The notes: generated by a model not told the origin, from the letters alone. 16,110 nt of DNA from Merdiplasma sp905207905 (GCA_902475025.1 CABRXX010000062.1:1-16110); one strand, 5' to 3'. Positions 6,868 through 15,077 are shown, counted from the stretch's first letter. Numbers and translations: made by a program.

Positions 6868-8262
6868 CTATATGATTCCGAACGCCTGAATCAGCAGCAC
6901 AAACAACAGAACAGGCGCCACTACCTTAGTCATCGCAATGTACAGCGTCTTTCTGCGAAATACCTCTCCGCCTCTCGTTACCTCATCAATCACAGTCTTA
7001 GGTTTTACCACCCAGCCAATGAGAATGCAGGTGAGCAGCGCAACCAGAGGCATCAGGCAGGCATTGCTGATATAATCCAGCAGATCCAGAATCTGTCCCA
7101 CCGTACCATTCGGAAGCGTCAGGTCAAAATACAGCAGGTTGTAGCCCAGACACACAATCACCCCTGCCAAAATTCCGTAAGCAGTCACTGCGATGGTGCT
7201 CTTTTTTCTGCTCCAGTGAAACTTGTCCATAATGCTGGACACCACTGCCTCCATGATGGACACCGAAGAGGTTACGGCAGCAAAACTTACCATCAAAAAG
7301 AACATGGCTCCGATCACCGTTCCCGCCGGGCCCATGGCCTCAAACACCTTGGGAAGGGAGACAAACATCAGCCCTGGGCCTGCGGACATTCCTTCCACAC
7401 CCATAAAGATAAACACAGCTGGAACAATCATCAGACCAGCCAGCACAGCTACCAGAGTATCAAAGATTTCTATGTGATTGATAGATTTAATCAGATTGGT
7501 TTCTTTTTTCGCATAGGATCCGTAGGCCACCATAATTCCCATGGCCACGCTGATAGAATAAAACAGCTGTCCCAGCGCATCAGTCAAAATCTGAAAAAAT
7601 CTGGAAAAAGTCATACCGGAAAAGTTGGGGATCAAATAGATCTTAAATCCCTCCCAACCGGTTCTGGTAACTCCGTTTGCATCTGTGTGATGCAGCGTAA
7701 GGGAAAACAGAGAAATCCCCATGATCAGAACCAGAAGAATCGGCATCAGGATCTTGCTATACTTCTCAATTCCCTGATTTACCCCATTGTATACCACATA
7801 AGCAGTCAGCAGCAGATACACTGCCATCCAGAAAATAGGCTGCCACAGTCCGGAGATATAGCCTGTAAAATAGCCGTCTGAAGCTGCCGCAGAACCCTGA
7901 CCGGTCAGAAATACTGTAAGATACTTCAGCACCCAGCCCCCGATTGAACAGTAATAGGGCAAAATCAATGCCGGTACCAGGCAGGCCATCACCCCCAGCC
8001 CCTTCCACTTGGGATGGATCTTTCCGTATGCAGTCAGTGGACTCTGTCTGGTTTTACGCCCAATGGCAATCTCCGTAGTCAGCAGCGCAAAGCCAAAGGT
8101 CAGAGCCAGCACAATGTAACAGAGGATGAATACCCCTCCCCCGTCCTTTGCCGCAAGATAGGGAAATCTCCAGATATTGCCCAGACCCACAGCACTTCCC
8201 GCTGCTGCCAGCACAAAACCCAGAGATCCCGTAAATTTACTTCTTTTACTCTTTTTTTCCAT
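6868..8262 (-). CDS. Neurotransmitter:sodium symporter (NSS) family transporter
   Basis: The 464-aa integral membrane protein has the LeuT fold and imports a small substrate, usually an amino acid, with sodium. The diagnostic NSS motif is at the N-terminus: GFVLAAAGSAVGLGNIWRFPY within TM1, including the broken helix and the Trp-Arg gate. At least eleven hydrophobic segments follow, including the SFAAVTSSVSIMEAVVSS region, which matches the TM8 sodium-site segment. The length is typical of bacterial members. ATG 8262 has AGGAG 8 bases upstream and gives MEKKSKRSKFTGSLGF. The longer frame from 8355 adds 31 charged residues that family members lack and would begin almost on top of the promoter. 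The substrate (for example tryptophan, tyrosine or alanine) cannot be assigned. It has its own promoter and no partner genes. Confidence 0.9.
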   Translation of the reverse strand: MEKKSKRSKFTGSLGFVLAAAGSAVGLGNIWRFPYLAAKDGGGVFILCYIVLALTFGFALLTTEIAIGRKTRQSPLTAYGKIHPKWKGLGVMACLVPALILPYYCSIGGWVLKYLTVFLTGQGSAAASDGYFTGYISGLWQPIFWMAVYLLLTAYVVYNGVNQGIEKYSKILMPILLVLIMGISLFSLTLHHTDANGVTRTGWEGFKIYLIPNFSGMTFSRFFQILTDALGQLFYSISVAMGIMVAYGSYAKKETNLIKSINHIEIFDTLVAVLAGLMIVPAVFIFMGVEGMSAGPGLMFVSLPKVFEAMGPAGTVIGAMFFLMVSFAAVTSSVSIMEAVVSSIMDKFHWSRKKSTIAVTAYGILAGVIVCLGYNLLYFDLTLPNGTVGQILDLLDYISNACLMPLVALLTCILIGWVVKPKTVIDEVTRGGEVFRRKTLYIAMTKVVAPVLLFVLLIQAFGII

Positions 8263-8353
8263 TTCTCTTCTCCTGTCAAAATCATTTCTGTCATAGTAAT
8301 CATTCTGGCGAAAAGGAGGTGTTTTTTTCCTGAACTCCCAAAATTTTCGTGAC

Positions 8354-8366
8354 ACTAGTTACTAGT
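8354..8366. promoter_or_regulatory. ACTAGT-T-ACTAGT paired palindromes at the transporter promoter
   Basis: Two copies of the palindrome ACTAGT (8354-8359 and 8361-8366) are separated by one base. They overlap the -10 and probable start site of the transporter promoter. This is a possible operator; no known regulator is recognised. Confidence 0.3.
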
Positions 8367-8392
8367 ATAATAGGAAAAGAGATTTTCTTCAA
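8364..8392 (-). promoter_or_regulatory. Promoter for the NSS transporter
   Basis: On the minus strand, TTGAAG (8387-8392) and TATACT (8364-8369) are 17 bases apart, close to the sigma-A consensus. The start site would fall about 95 bases before ATG 8262. The same bases give a perfect TATAAT (8366-8371) on the plus strand. Confidence 0.6.
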
Positions 8393-8403
8393 GTATTATT
8401 TTG

Positions 8404-8579
8404 AGTAACAGTTCAGCCATAGCAAAGTACACAAAAATCTGAGTTCAAACTGGTTTAAAAACGAAGATATTTGTGTACTTTGTATATGGCGCTCTGCCAT
8501 AAGCGAGAATTTTAGCTGCGATAGCAGCGAAAATGGCTGTGAAACAGCCAATTCGAGCTGTTATGGCTGAACTGTTACT
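8404..8579. repeat. 176-bp structured non-coding element (four-way junction)
   Basis: Perfect 18-bp terminal inverted repeats (8404-8421 and 8562-8579) enclose three further stems with almost no unpaired bases. P2 (8423-8440 with 8465-8482) has 18 bp and one mismatch. P3 (8485-8490 with 8496-8501) has 6 bp. P4 is closed by 8502-8509 with 8552-8559, containing a GA/GA internal loop, and opens into two hairpins, 8510-8533 and 8534-8550. It has no ORF of note. The GA/GA and A-G mismatches suit a plus-strand RNA better than a minus-strand one (UC/UC), and the plus strand continues ATTTTTAT after the closing stem. It could be a small mobile inverted-repeat element, a structured RNA, or both. It fills most of the 343-base gap between the transporter and nrdD. 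Confidence 0.8.
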
Positions 8580-8605
8580 ATTTTTATAACCCTTCGGCAC
8601 CTGCC

Positions 8606-10738
8606 TTACATACTCTTACGCTCTGCAATCTCCGCCATCTTGGCTTCATTGAGTCTGGTATCTCCATGCACCCGGCTGTAGGACAGATAGCCGTTCATCC
8701 GGTCAATTTTCGTAAGGTTCCTGGAACCGCACACGGGACACACATCCATCTCCAGCTCCTGATGGCCGCAGTCATCACAGTAAGCCAGGGACAGATTGAC
8801 GCCTTCATAATATCCAAGCGCCATGGCTCTTCGGATCAGGCTCTTGATGGCCTCGATGTTGTAATCAATGGGATAGCGCACATACTGGATCTTTCCGCCA
8901 TTGCAAAGCTCCCAGAACCGCCCCTCCAGATCCTGCTTCTCAATGGGGGTAATGTCCTCTGTCACATGGCAGTGGAAACTGTTGCTCACGTATGGACGGT
9001 CAGACACATTCTCCACCAATCCATACTGCTTGCGGAACTGTTCCACCTGCAGGCCGCAGAGGCTCTCCGCCGGAGTTCCGTAGATCGCGTAGAGATTGCC
9101 ATCCTCCTCCTTAAATTTGGCAATTTTTTTGTTGATATATTCCAATACCTCCAGGGCAAAGGCGCCGTCCTCCGCGATGGATTTTCCATTGTACAATTCC
9201 TGGAGTTCATTAAGAGCCGTGATGCCAAAAGAGGCAGTGGCTGCCTTCAAAAGAGGCTTGATCTTATCCTTGGGTCTTAAATGACCACCATAGAAACCGC
9301 CCTCGCAGTAGGCCAGAGGATTGGTGGAAGCCCGCATCTCTCCCAGATAATCGTACGTTCGGATATGAAGCCTGCGGATCATCTCCAGATAGTAGTCCAG
9401 CACCTCATAAAAATCTGTGCTCTCTGCCCGGGACTTTGCCAGAATCATGGGCAGATGAAGACTTACGGCGCCGATATTAAATCTTCCCACAAACACCGGA
9501 ACATCCTTCTCGTCTGCCGGATTCATCCCTCCCCGCTCATACCAGGGACTTAAGAAAGCCCGGCAGCCCATGGGACTGATCACCTTACCGTACTTTTTGT
9601 ACATACTGGAAATATAGCCCTCACCGGTCATAGACAGCCAATCCGGATACATGGTCTTGGAGGAACACTCGATACCTGCCTCAAACACATCCTCACAGGA
9701 TTTCCCCGGTCCATGAAGATTCTCATCATATAAGAATACGATCTTCGGGAACAGTACCGGCTTCTTATTGCCCGGCTTTCCCTGTCCCTCTCTGTGAACC
9801 CGCAGCAAAGAAGTGGCGATCAGCTTCTCAAACTTGGTGGTGCCAAGCCCCAGCGTCACGGTCACAAAAGGATAATCTCCTCTGGAGGATCCTACGGTAT
9901 TTAACTTGTACTCAATCCCCTGCCATCCCTGGTCGCACTCCCGCTGCACCTTATCTTCTGCATAGCGCACAGCCTGCTCCTCGATTCCGGGCCAGGATGG
10001 ATCCACATATTTTTTAAATTCTTTCAGATACTTTTCATAACTCTTCTCAGCATACACACCCAGAATCTTATCTACCTCCGGCACCGTAAAACCGCCGTAC
10101 TGCTGAGCCGCTGTGCTTAAAATAATATCGCCCATCACGTCAAAGGCTGTATCCAGAGTCTTTGGCTCATTGTACCACACATTCCCCATCTCAAAGCCGC
10201 CCCGGAGCACAGAGGCCACATCAAAGAGACAGCAGTTCATGGTATCCAGTCTGGCCGACTGGTCATGAATATAAATATAGCCGTCCTTGCAGGCCTGAAG
10301 TTCATCCCGGTTCATAAAAAATTTCCGATACAATTCCTTATTCAGCTCGTTAAAGATCAGGCTCCTCTTGGTAGCCACCAGTGCGCTGTCTGTGTTGGCA
10401 TTGCTCTTATCGCCTATGTAGCGGATGGACTGGCTCTTCGTGTACACTTCATCCATCATATGAATGAAATCCAGCTTATAGTTCCGGTAATCCCGGTAAC
10501 TCTTAGCCACAGCCGGATTCACGGCCTCCAAAGCTCCCTCCACGATGTTATGCATCTCCTGGATGGTAATTCCCGGCTTTCCCATGGCCTCTGCTTTTTC
10601 TTTCGCAAACTCACAGATAAAATCCAGCTCCCGGGGCTTAAATTCATATAAAATACGGCCTGCGGATTTATTCACAGCTACAATGATTTTCTGGACATTG
10701 AACTCTTCCCTGGTTCCGTCTTTTTTGATCACATACAT
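8606..10738 (-). CDS. nrdD: Anaerobic ribonucleoside-triphosphate reductase, class III
   Basis: The 710-aa glycyl-radical enzyme reduces NTPs to dNTPs under anaerobic conditions. An ATP-cone allosteric domain is at about 1-90 (MYVIKKDGTREEF to ALEAVNPAVAKSYRDYRNYK). The core includes the cysteine-rich NCCLFDVASVLRGG. A zinc site near the C-terminus has C654, C657, C667 and C670 (CDDC, CPVC). The radical glycine is G683 in RMNGYL. ATG 10738 has GGAGG 8 bases upstream; the longest frame starts five codons earlier at a TTG inside that ribosome site and is rejected. The activating enzyme gene nrdG, often the next gene, is not in the window; a structured element and a transporter follow instead. 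The promoter carries a dyad that may bind a repressor such as NrdR. Confidence 0.96.
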   Translation of the reverse strand: MYVIKKDGTREEFNVQKIIVAVNKSAGRILYEFKPRELDFICEFAKEKAEAMGKPGITIQEMHNIVEGALEAVNPAVAKSYRDYRNYKLDFIHMMDEVYTKSQSIRYIGDKSNANTDSALVATKRSLIFNELNKELYRKFFMNRDELQACKDGYIYIHDQSARLDTMNCCLFDVASVLRGGFEMGNVWYNEPKTLDTAFDVMGDIILSTAAQQYGGFTVPEVDKILGVYAEKSYEKYLKEFKKYVDPSWPGIEEQAVRYAEDKVQRECDQGWQGIEYKLNTVGSSRGDYPFVTVTLGLGTTKFEKLIATSLLRVHREGQGKPGNKKPVLFPKIVFLYDENLHGPGKSCEDVFEAGIECSSKTMYPDWLSMTGEGYISSMYKKYGKVISPMGCRAFLSPWYERGGMNPADEKDVPVFVGRFNIGAVSLHLPMILAKSRAESTDFYEVLDYYLEMIRRLHIRTYDYLGEMRASTNPLAYCEGGFYGGHLRPKDKIKPLLKAATASFGITALNELQELYNGKSIAEDGAFALEVLEYINKKIAKFKEEDGNLYAIYGTPAESLCGLQVEQFRKQYGLVENVSDRPYVSNSFHCHVTEDITPIEKQDLEGRFWELCNGGKIQYVRYPIDYNIEAIKSLIRRAMALGYYEGVNLSLAYCDDCGHQELEMDVCPVCGSRNLTKIDRMNGYLSYSRVHGDTRLNEAKMAEIAERKSM

Positions 10739-10758
10739 AAAAACGTCCTCCAAACGAT

Positions 10759-10786
10759 CTTATACATACAATATCTGGTATGTAAA
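10759..10786 (-). promoter_or_regulatory. nrdD promoter with overlapping dyad
   Basis: On the minus strand, TTTACA (10781-10786) and TATAAG (10759-10764) are 16 bases apart, each one base off consensus. The dyad ACATACAATATCTGGTATGT (10764-10783, plus strand) pairs at 8 of 10 positions and fills the spacer, an operator position. It resembles an NrdR box in A/T-rich centre and ACA/TGT ends, but its half-sites are not a clear match. The leader would be only about 15-20 bases. Confidence 0.5.
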
Positions 10787-10833
10787 ACAAAAATATACTT
10801 GAATTCAGCACTAAATGCTGAACTCAAGTATAT
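10782..10833 (-). terminator. Intrinsic terminator after the cell-wall operon
   Basis: Arms 10793-10810 and 10816-10833 pair over 18 bp with one mismatch and a 5-base loop. On the minus strand TTTTTGTTTT follows. It ends the lipoprotein transcript and abuts the nrdD promoter, whose -35 lies in the T tract. Confidence 0.88.
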
Positions 10834-10865
10834 CCTACTTGTCCCTGTTTGTAAAGGACTATTTT

Positions 10866-12194
10866 CTATCGGTTCTCATCCAAAATCCCGGCCACGTTAA
10901 AGAAGCCGGTAAAATAATCTGGAGCATTTAACAGAGTATATCCGTCCACAAATCGTCTGGTCTGGTAAAGATATCCGTCCCTTACCTCCCGGTAATCCTG
11001 ATTCCCCCAGAGGCTGCAAAGGTACACCAGCCCTTCATCCAGCAGATACTCCAGCTGATCGCTGGGTTCCTCAGGAAAAGCGCCGTAGGGCATAAACATA
11101 ATGTCCGCCTTGCCTACCAGAGGGCTGATTTCCTCCATCCAGCTGTCAATCTCTTCCTGAAAAGTCTCCAGACTCATGCTGGCTGCATCCATCTTGGAGT
11201 GGGAATATCCGGCGCAGGCAATGCTCCATCCATTCTCCTTCATGGTATCCGCAATGGTTTTTACCGTAGTACGGTTTTCCTCATAATCTGCTATGGCCGT
11301 GTCCGCCACCGGGTAACCAAACACACCGTTGGAACCGGACACGGACACAATTCCCTTCGCACCCTTAAAGGAAAAATCCGGATGCTCCTCTACAAAGGCG
11401 TCCAGAATGGGAACGAAATCATAGTCTCCCGCCAAATCATGGCCTTCCTCATCCGTATAGAGCGCTTTCACCTTTCCTTCCTCATCCAAAGTCAGTTTGG
11501 TCGCAATGCCGTCTCCGTTTTTGATGCCTCCATAATTCAAATTATCCTGGGAAAGGATCAAAGGCTTTTTGCCCTTGGGCAACCGCAGCTCCTTTGTCTC
11601 CATAGTGGTGACCGCCCGGCCGGAATCTGTCTCCAGCCCTGCAATCTGATGGATATCAATCAAAATATAGCCATCCTCATAAAGGCTCTCCAGAATCTTT
11701 TTAAATTCGCTGGTGGTCACCATGGCTCCGGAGTAAGTATAAGACATCTCATCCCCGTCAAAAGCCCGCATGGTATCCTCGATCAGTCCCGGAAAGCAAA
11801 GATGGGGAATATCCCCTTCAAAGACTGTCATATTCTTCTGCCCTTCCTGACAGTCTGCAATAGCGGCAACCACCCGCTCATCCTCTGCCTCTTCTCCGGA
11901 AATCCCCTCCAGGATCCCCAGCGCCTCCTCATACCAGTAGCCGCCAGCCAGCTGCTCTGCCTGATCTAACTTCTCCTGAAGAGCCTGGGCCTTAGCATCC
12001 TCCGACTCCTTCTGCTCCCGCTCCACCTTCATCTGAGGCGTCTCCACGGGCTCATTGTTTTCATACTTGCCCAGGGTACCGATACTCTCTGCGATCTGAT
12101 AATTAATGGTACTTCTGCTGCAGCCTGCCAAAAGGGCAATACTGCCCAAAAGCCCTGCCAAGATCCCTGCTCTCTTTATTTTTTTTAACTTCAT
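10866..12194 (-). CDS. Lipoprotein with degenerate NodB (polysaccharide deacetylase-like) domain
   Basis: The 442-aa protein begins with a lipoprotein signal: KLKKIKR, a hydrophobic stretch, and lipobox LLAGC with C25. A charged coiled-coil-prone stretch follows (about 50-120). The rest resembles a polysaccharide deacetylase domain: an N-terminal lead-in at about 126-183 (SEFKKILESLYEDGYILIDI), then LILSQDNLNYGG at 213-223 in the TFDD position, SHSKMDAAS at 331-339 in the HxxxH position, and FMPYGA at 367-372 in the RxPYG position. The first Asp (D217) and first His (H332) remain. The second Asp is N218, the second His is D336 and the Arg is replaced by Phe. It may be an atypical or inactive deacetylase on the outer membrane face. 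ATG 12194 has GGAG 7 bases upstream; the longer frame would place 21 residues ahead of the signal. It follows the lysozyme-like gene by 67 bases. Confidence 0.75.
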   Translation of the reverse strand: MKLKKIKRAGILAGLLGSIALLAGCSRSTINYQIAESIGTLGKYENNEPVETPQMKVEREQKESEDAKAQALQEKLDQAEQLAGGYWYEEALGILEGISGEEAEDERVVAAIADCQEGQKNMTVFEGDIPHLCFPGLIEDTMRAFDGDEMSYTYSGAMVTTSEFKKILESLYEDGYILIDIHQIAGLETDSGRAVTTMETKELRLPKGKKPLILSQDNLNYGGIKNGDGIATKLTLDEEGKVKALYTDEEGHDLAGDYDFVPILDAFVEEHPDFSFKGAKGIVSVSGSNGVFGYPVADTAIADYEENRTTVKTIADTMKENGWSIACAGYSHSKMDAASMSLETFQEEIDSWMEEISPLVGKADIMFMPYGAFPEEPSDQLEYLLDEGLVYLCSLWGNQDYREVRDGYLYQTRRFVDGYTLLNAPDYFTGFFNVAGILDENR

Positions 12195-12261
12195 GAATCC
12201 GCTCCAAACCTGTCTCTGCCCTGCGCCTGCTGTATAAAAACTTCCGGCTGCCGACAAACCT

Positions 12262-13821
12262 TTACTTTTTTACTTTTATGCTCCTTACGCTGCTCCAGCT
12301 GCTATACAGCCTTTCCCCTTCTGCCATACAGTAGCTTCTCATGCGGAAATAATAAGTTTTTCCCTTTTTTAACTGCTTGACTCGCAGGGTAGCCGCTTTC
12401 CCGGAGGGGATGAAAACTTTCTTCACTCCGCTGGAAAATTTCTGGTTGGTAGAATACTGAATCTCAAATCCGTTTAACTTTGTCTCTTTTTTCCAGCGCA
12501 GCACTACATTTCCCTTGCTGGGATTCGAGATCCCTGTCACCGTAGGCTTAGCCGGTGCAATGGTGACCTTAATGGTTCTGGAGGCTGCCTTATAATTTTT
12601 CGTAGCTCCTGCCTGAATCGTGATTTTTGTGACTCCGGGACCTCTCAGATAAAGTTTTCCACCTTTCACCCCTGCCACCTTGGGATTTTCCACAAGATAC
12701 GTGAGCTTTCCCTTACCGCTGGCAGACACTTTCAGTGCTTTGGCCGGAGTGTAGCGCACCGTCTTTATAGAAGAAGCCTGAATCTTCTGAGCTGCTTTGT
12801 GAATCTTAAAGGTCAGCTTTTGCGTACCGGTATACGCTCCTTTTCCGGTGATCTGCACCTGAGCCGTCCCTGCGTTCACATTATTTTTATAAACCACCTG
12901 ATAGTGAGTGTTCTGCTTTAAGGCCTTATTCTTATACTTTACCGTCACCCTTGGCATCTGCTGCTTGCCATTGTAGGTACAGACCTTCCCGGCAATGGTG
13001 ATTTTGCAGTCTTCATCTCCCAAAGAGGGCATTCTTTTCTTGGATACAATATTAGACTTTTTATCCGGTTTCCCTTTGGAATTTAAAGGCTGTATGTAAT
13101 AATAATAAGTCTTTCCCACCACCGCAGTGCTGTCCTGATACTGACGCTTTGCCCCTGCTTTTATTTTGGCGATTGTCTTAAAGCCGGATGTGGAACTGGT
13201 ACTGCGGCGCACCACATATCCATACTTGCTGTTTCCATTCCAGGTAAGCTTCAGTCCCTGGCCTTCCTCCTGGGAAACCGTCAGATACGTCTTAGAAGCT
13301 CCCAGAGCAGGCCAGTACGTATTCTTCGCCACATTTCCCCGATACACAGAAGTGCTGTGGGTATTGGCGGGACGCTCAAAGTAATAGCACCAGTAATAAC
13401 CCGCATCGTAGGCACCGGAAGCTGTATTGCTTACCGATTTCATATAATGTTGGACAGATGGGAAATAAGCTTTCAGCTCATAATCCAAAAATGCCAGCTG
13501 TCCATTGAGAGAAGAAGCGCTGTATCCATGGCTTGCACACCAGGAGAACAGCCGGTTCTTCCTTACTCCCAGCCACTGGCAGATCCCGTAGGATCCGCCT
13601 GGGCCGTAAATATCCGCAATGAAACCGGATTCATTTTTAATGTTGCTCATAACACCGCAGGCAGCGGCAGGATTGAAATCCATCTTATCCGTCAGGTAGT
13701 TAAAGACTGTAGTCTCGTTGGCCGTCGCCCCTTGGGATAAAGTCCCTGGAAACAATAAAAACAACAGCAACGCTGTCAATACCAGAAGTTTCTTCCCACA
13801 GCAGCCTTCTGATTTCCTCAT
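12262..13821 (-). CDS. Secreted phage-tail-lysozyme-like protein with Fn3/Ig-like repeats
   Basis: The 519-aa protein has a signal peptide (residues 1 to about 34; hydrophobic core LLVLTALLLFLLFPG). Residues about 36-172 match the phage-tail-type lysozyme fold seen in clostridial exported proteins: NYLTDKMDFNPAAACGVMSNIKNESGF, with E64 the likely catalytic Glu, then YGICQWLGVRKNRL and GYYWCYYFERP. A fibronectin III-like module follows at about 178-265, an MBG/Ig-like module at about 273-345, a second Ig-like module at about 346-425, and a C-terminal fibronectin III module at about 427-519. The expected activity is peptidoglycan hydrolysis at the cell surface, the repeats acting as spacer or adhesion modules. 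There is no LPxTG sorting signal. ATG 13821 has GGAGG 6 bases upstream; two upstream codons beginning GTG are not needed. It starts 41 bases after dapL with no terminator between. Confidence 0.82.
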   Translation of the reverse strand: MRKSEGCCGKKLLVLTALLLFLLFPGTLSQGATANETTVFNYLTDKMDFNPAAACGVMSNIKNESGFIADIYGPGGSYGICQWLGVRKNRLFSWCASHGYSASSLNGQLAFLDYELKAYFPSVQHYMKSVSNTASGAYDAGYYWCYYFERPANTHSTSVYRGNVAKNTYWPALGASKTYLTVSQEEGQGLKLTWNGNSKYGYVVRRSTSSTSGFKTIAKIKAGAKRQYQDSTAVVGKTYYYYIQPLNSKGKPDKKSNIVSKKRMPSLGDEDCKITIAGKVCTYNGKQQMPRVTVKYKNKALKQNTHYQVVYKNNVNAGTAQVQITGKGAYTGTQKLTFKIHKAAQKIQASSIKTVRYTPAKALKVSASGKGKLTYLVENPKVAGVKGGKLYLRGPGVTKITIQAGATKNYKAASRTIKVTIAPAKPTVTGISNPSKGNVVLRWKKETKLNGFEIQYSTNQKFSSGVKKVFIPSGKAATLRVKQLKKGKTYYFRMRSYCMAEGERLYSSWSSVRSIKVKK

Positions 13822-13862
13822 AATCACCCTCCGTACAGTTTTTCACGTTCTCTTCCCTGAAT

Positions 13863-15077
13863 TTACAGTTTTCTGATTCGCTCCAGCGCTGCAACGGTAT
13901 TTTCATAGGTACCGAAACCAGTAAGGCGAAAATACCCTTCTCCGCTGGGGCCAAAGCCTGATCCAGGAGTTCCCACCACATTGGCATGCTCCAGCAAATA
14001 GTCAAAAAATTCCCAGGAATTCATCTTCTCCGGTGTTTTCAGCCAAACGTAGGGAGAATTTACGCCGCCGGAAACCGTATAGCCTGCCTCCTTAAGCCCC
14101 TGTACAATCGTTCGGGCATTATTCATATAATAAGCTACCTGCTGCTTCACCTGAGCCTTCCCGGCCTCCGAGTAAACCGCCTCCCCTGCTTTCTGCTGAA
14201 TGTAAGGCGCCCCATTGTACTTGGTTCCGTGACGTCTTGCCCACAGAGCGTGAAGCATCACATCGCCCGCCTTCAGATCCTTCGGAATCACCGTAAAGCC
14301 CAGACGGGTTCCGGTAAAACCTGCATTCTTGGAGAAAGATCTCAGCTCAATGGCACAAGTTCTTGCGCCCTCACACTCAAAAATGGAATGTGGGATGTTA
14401 TCCTCACAGATATAAGCCTCATAGGCTGCATCGTAGATAATCACAGCGCCCACCTTATTGGCATAATCCACCCACACCTGAAGCTCATCCTTTGTAATTG
14501 CTGCGCCGGTGGGGTTGTTGGGGAAACACAAATAGATCAGATCCGGTGTCTCCTTAGGAAGCTCCGGCGCAAAGTTGTTCTCTGCTATGCAGGGCATATA
14601 GATCACATCGCTCCACATCTCAGTTTTTGGATCATAAGTTCCCGTTCTTCCTGCCATCACGTTCGTATCCACATACACCGGATACACCGGGTCGCACACG
14701 GCAATCCGATTGTCCGGCCCGAAAATCTCCTGAATATTCCCGGAATCACACTTAGCGCCGTCGGAAATAAAGATCTCATCAGCCTGAATATCACAGCCTC
14801 TGTCCTGGAAATCATTTTTGGCAATGGCGCTGCGCAGAAATTCGTAGCCCAGATCCGGTGCATAGCCATGGAAAGTCTCTGCCCTTCCCATCTCGTCCAC
14901 CGCTTTGTGGAGAGCTTCGATAATAGCCGGAGCCAGAGGCTGCGTCACATCGCCGATACCCAGACGAATTATGGACTTTTCCGGGTTTGCGCCCTGATAA
15001 GCTGCCACTTTTTTGGCAATGGTGGAAAACAGATAGCTTCCCTGCAGCTTTAAATAGTTTTCATTGATCTTAAACAT
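13863..15077 (-). CDS. dapL: LL-diaminopimelate aminotransferase
   Basis: The 404-aa PLP-dependent fold-type I aminotransferase converts tetrahydrodipicolinate directly to LL-diaminopimelate with glutamate as amino donor, bypassing acylated intermediates. The PLP lysine is K250 in SFSKNAGFTGTRLGF. Other cofactor contacts are PNNPTG (186-191), YDAAYE (215-220) and the SDGAKCDSGN loop (105-114). The N-terminus MFKINENYLKLQGSYLFSTI and the length are characteristic of DapL and separate it from general aspartate aminotransferases. ATG 15077 has GGGAG 8 bases upstream; the longer frame to 15194 overlaps the dapF end and is unsupported. It lies 88 bases after dapF, whose product uses the LL-DAP made here, so the two form one pathway unit for meso-DAP and lysine. 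Confidence 0.95.
   Translation of the reverse strand: MFKINENYLKLQGSYLFSTIAKKVAAYQGANPEKSIIRLGIGDVTQPLAPAIIEALHKAVDEMGRAETFHGYAPDLGYEFLRSAIAKNDFQDRGCDIQADEIFISDGAKCDSGNIQEIFGPDNRIAVCDPVYPVYVDTNVMAGRTGTYDPKTEMWSDVIYMPCIAENNFAPELPKETPDLIYLCFPNNPTGAAITKDELQVWVDYANKVGAVIIYDAAYEAYICEDNIPHSIFECEGARTCAIELRSFSKNAGFTGTRLGFTVIPKDLKAGDVMLHALWARRHGTKYNGAPYIQQKAGEAVYSEAGKAQVKQQVAYYMNNARTIVQGLKEAGYTVSGGVNSPYVWLKTPEKMNSWEFFDYLLEHANVVGTPGSGFGPSGEGYFRLTGFGTYENTVAALERIRKL

Noticed and set aside
6751..7881. 376-codon plus-strand open frame antisense to the transporter gene
   Set aside because: Low-complexity His/Gln/Ser-rich translation typical of a shadow frame; the minus-strand NSS protein is clearly the real gene.
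8404..8579. Structured element as a simple terminator for nrdD
   Set aside because: On the minus strand the closing stem is followed by CAAAATAATAC with no T run, and the internal stems far exceed what a terminator needs. A T-rich tail exists only on the plus strand.
8404..8579. Structured element as a CRISPR array, tRNA or T-box
   Set aside because: There are no repeated spacers, tRNA arms or CCA end, and no T-box consensus next to a terminator/antiterminator pair.
13986..15053. 355-codon plus-strand open frame antisense to dapL
   Set aside because: Rich in Ile, His, Arg and Cys with no family resemblance; dapL on the other strand is unambiguous.
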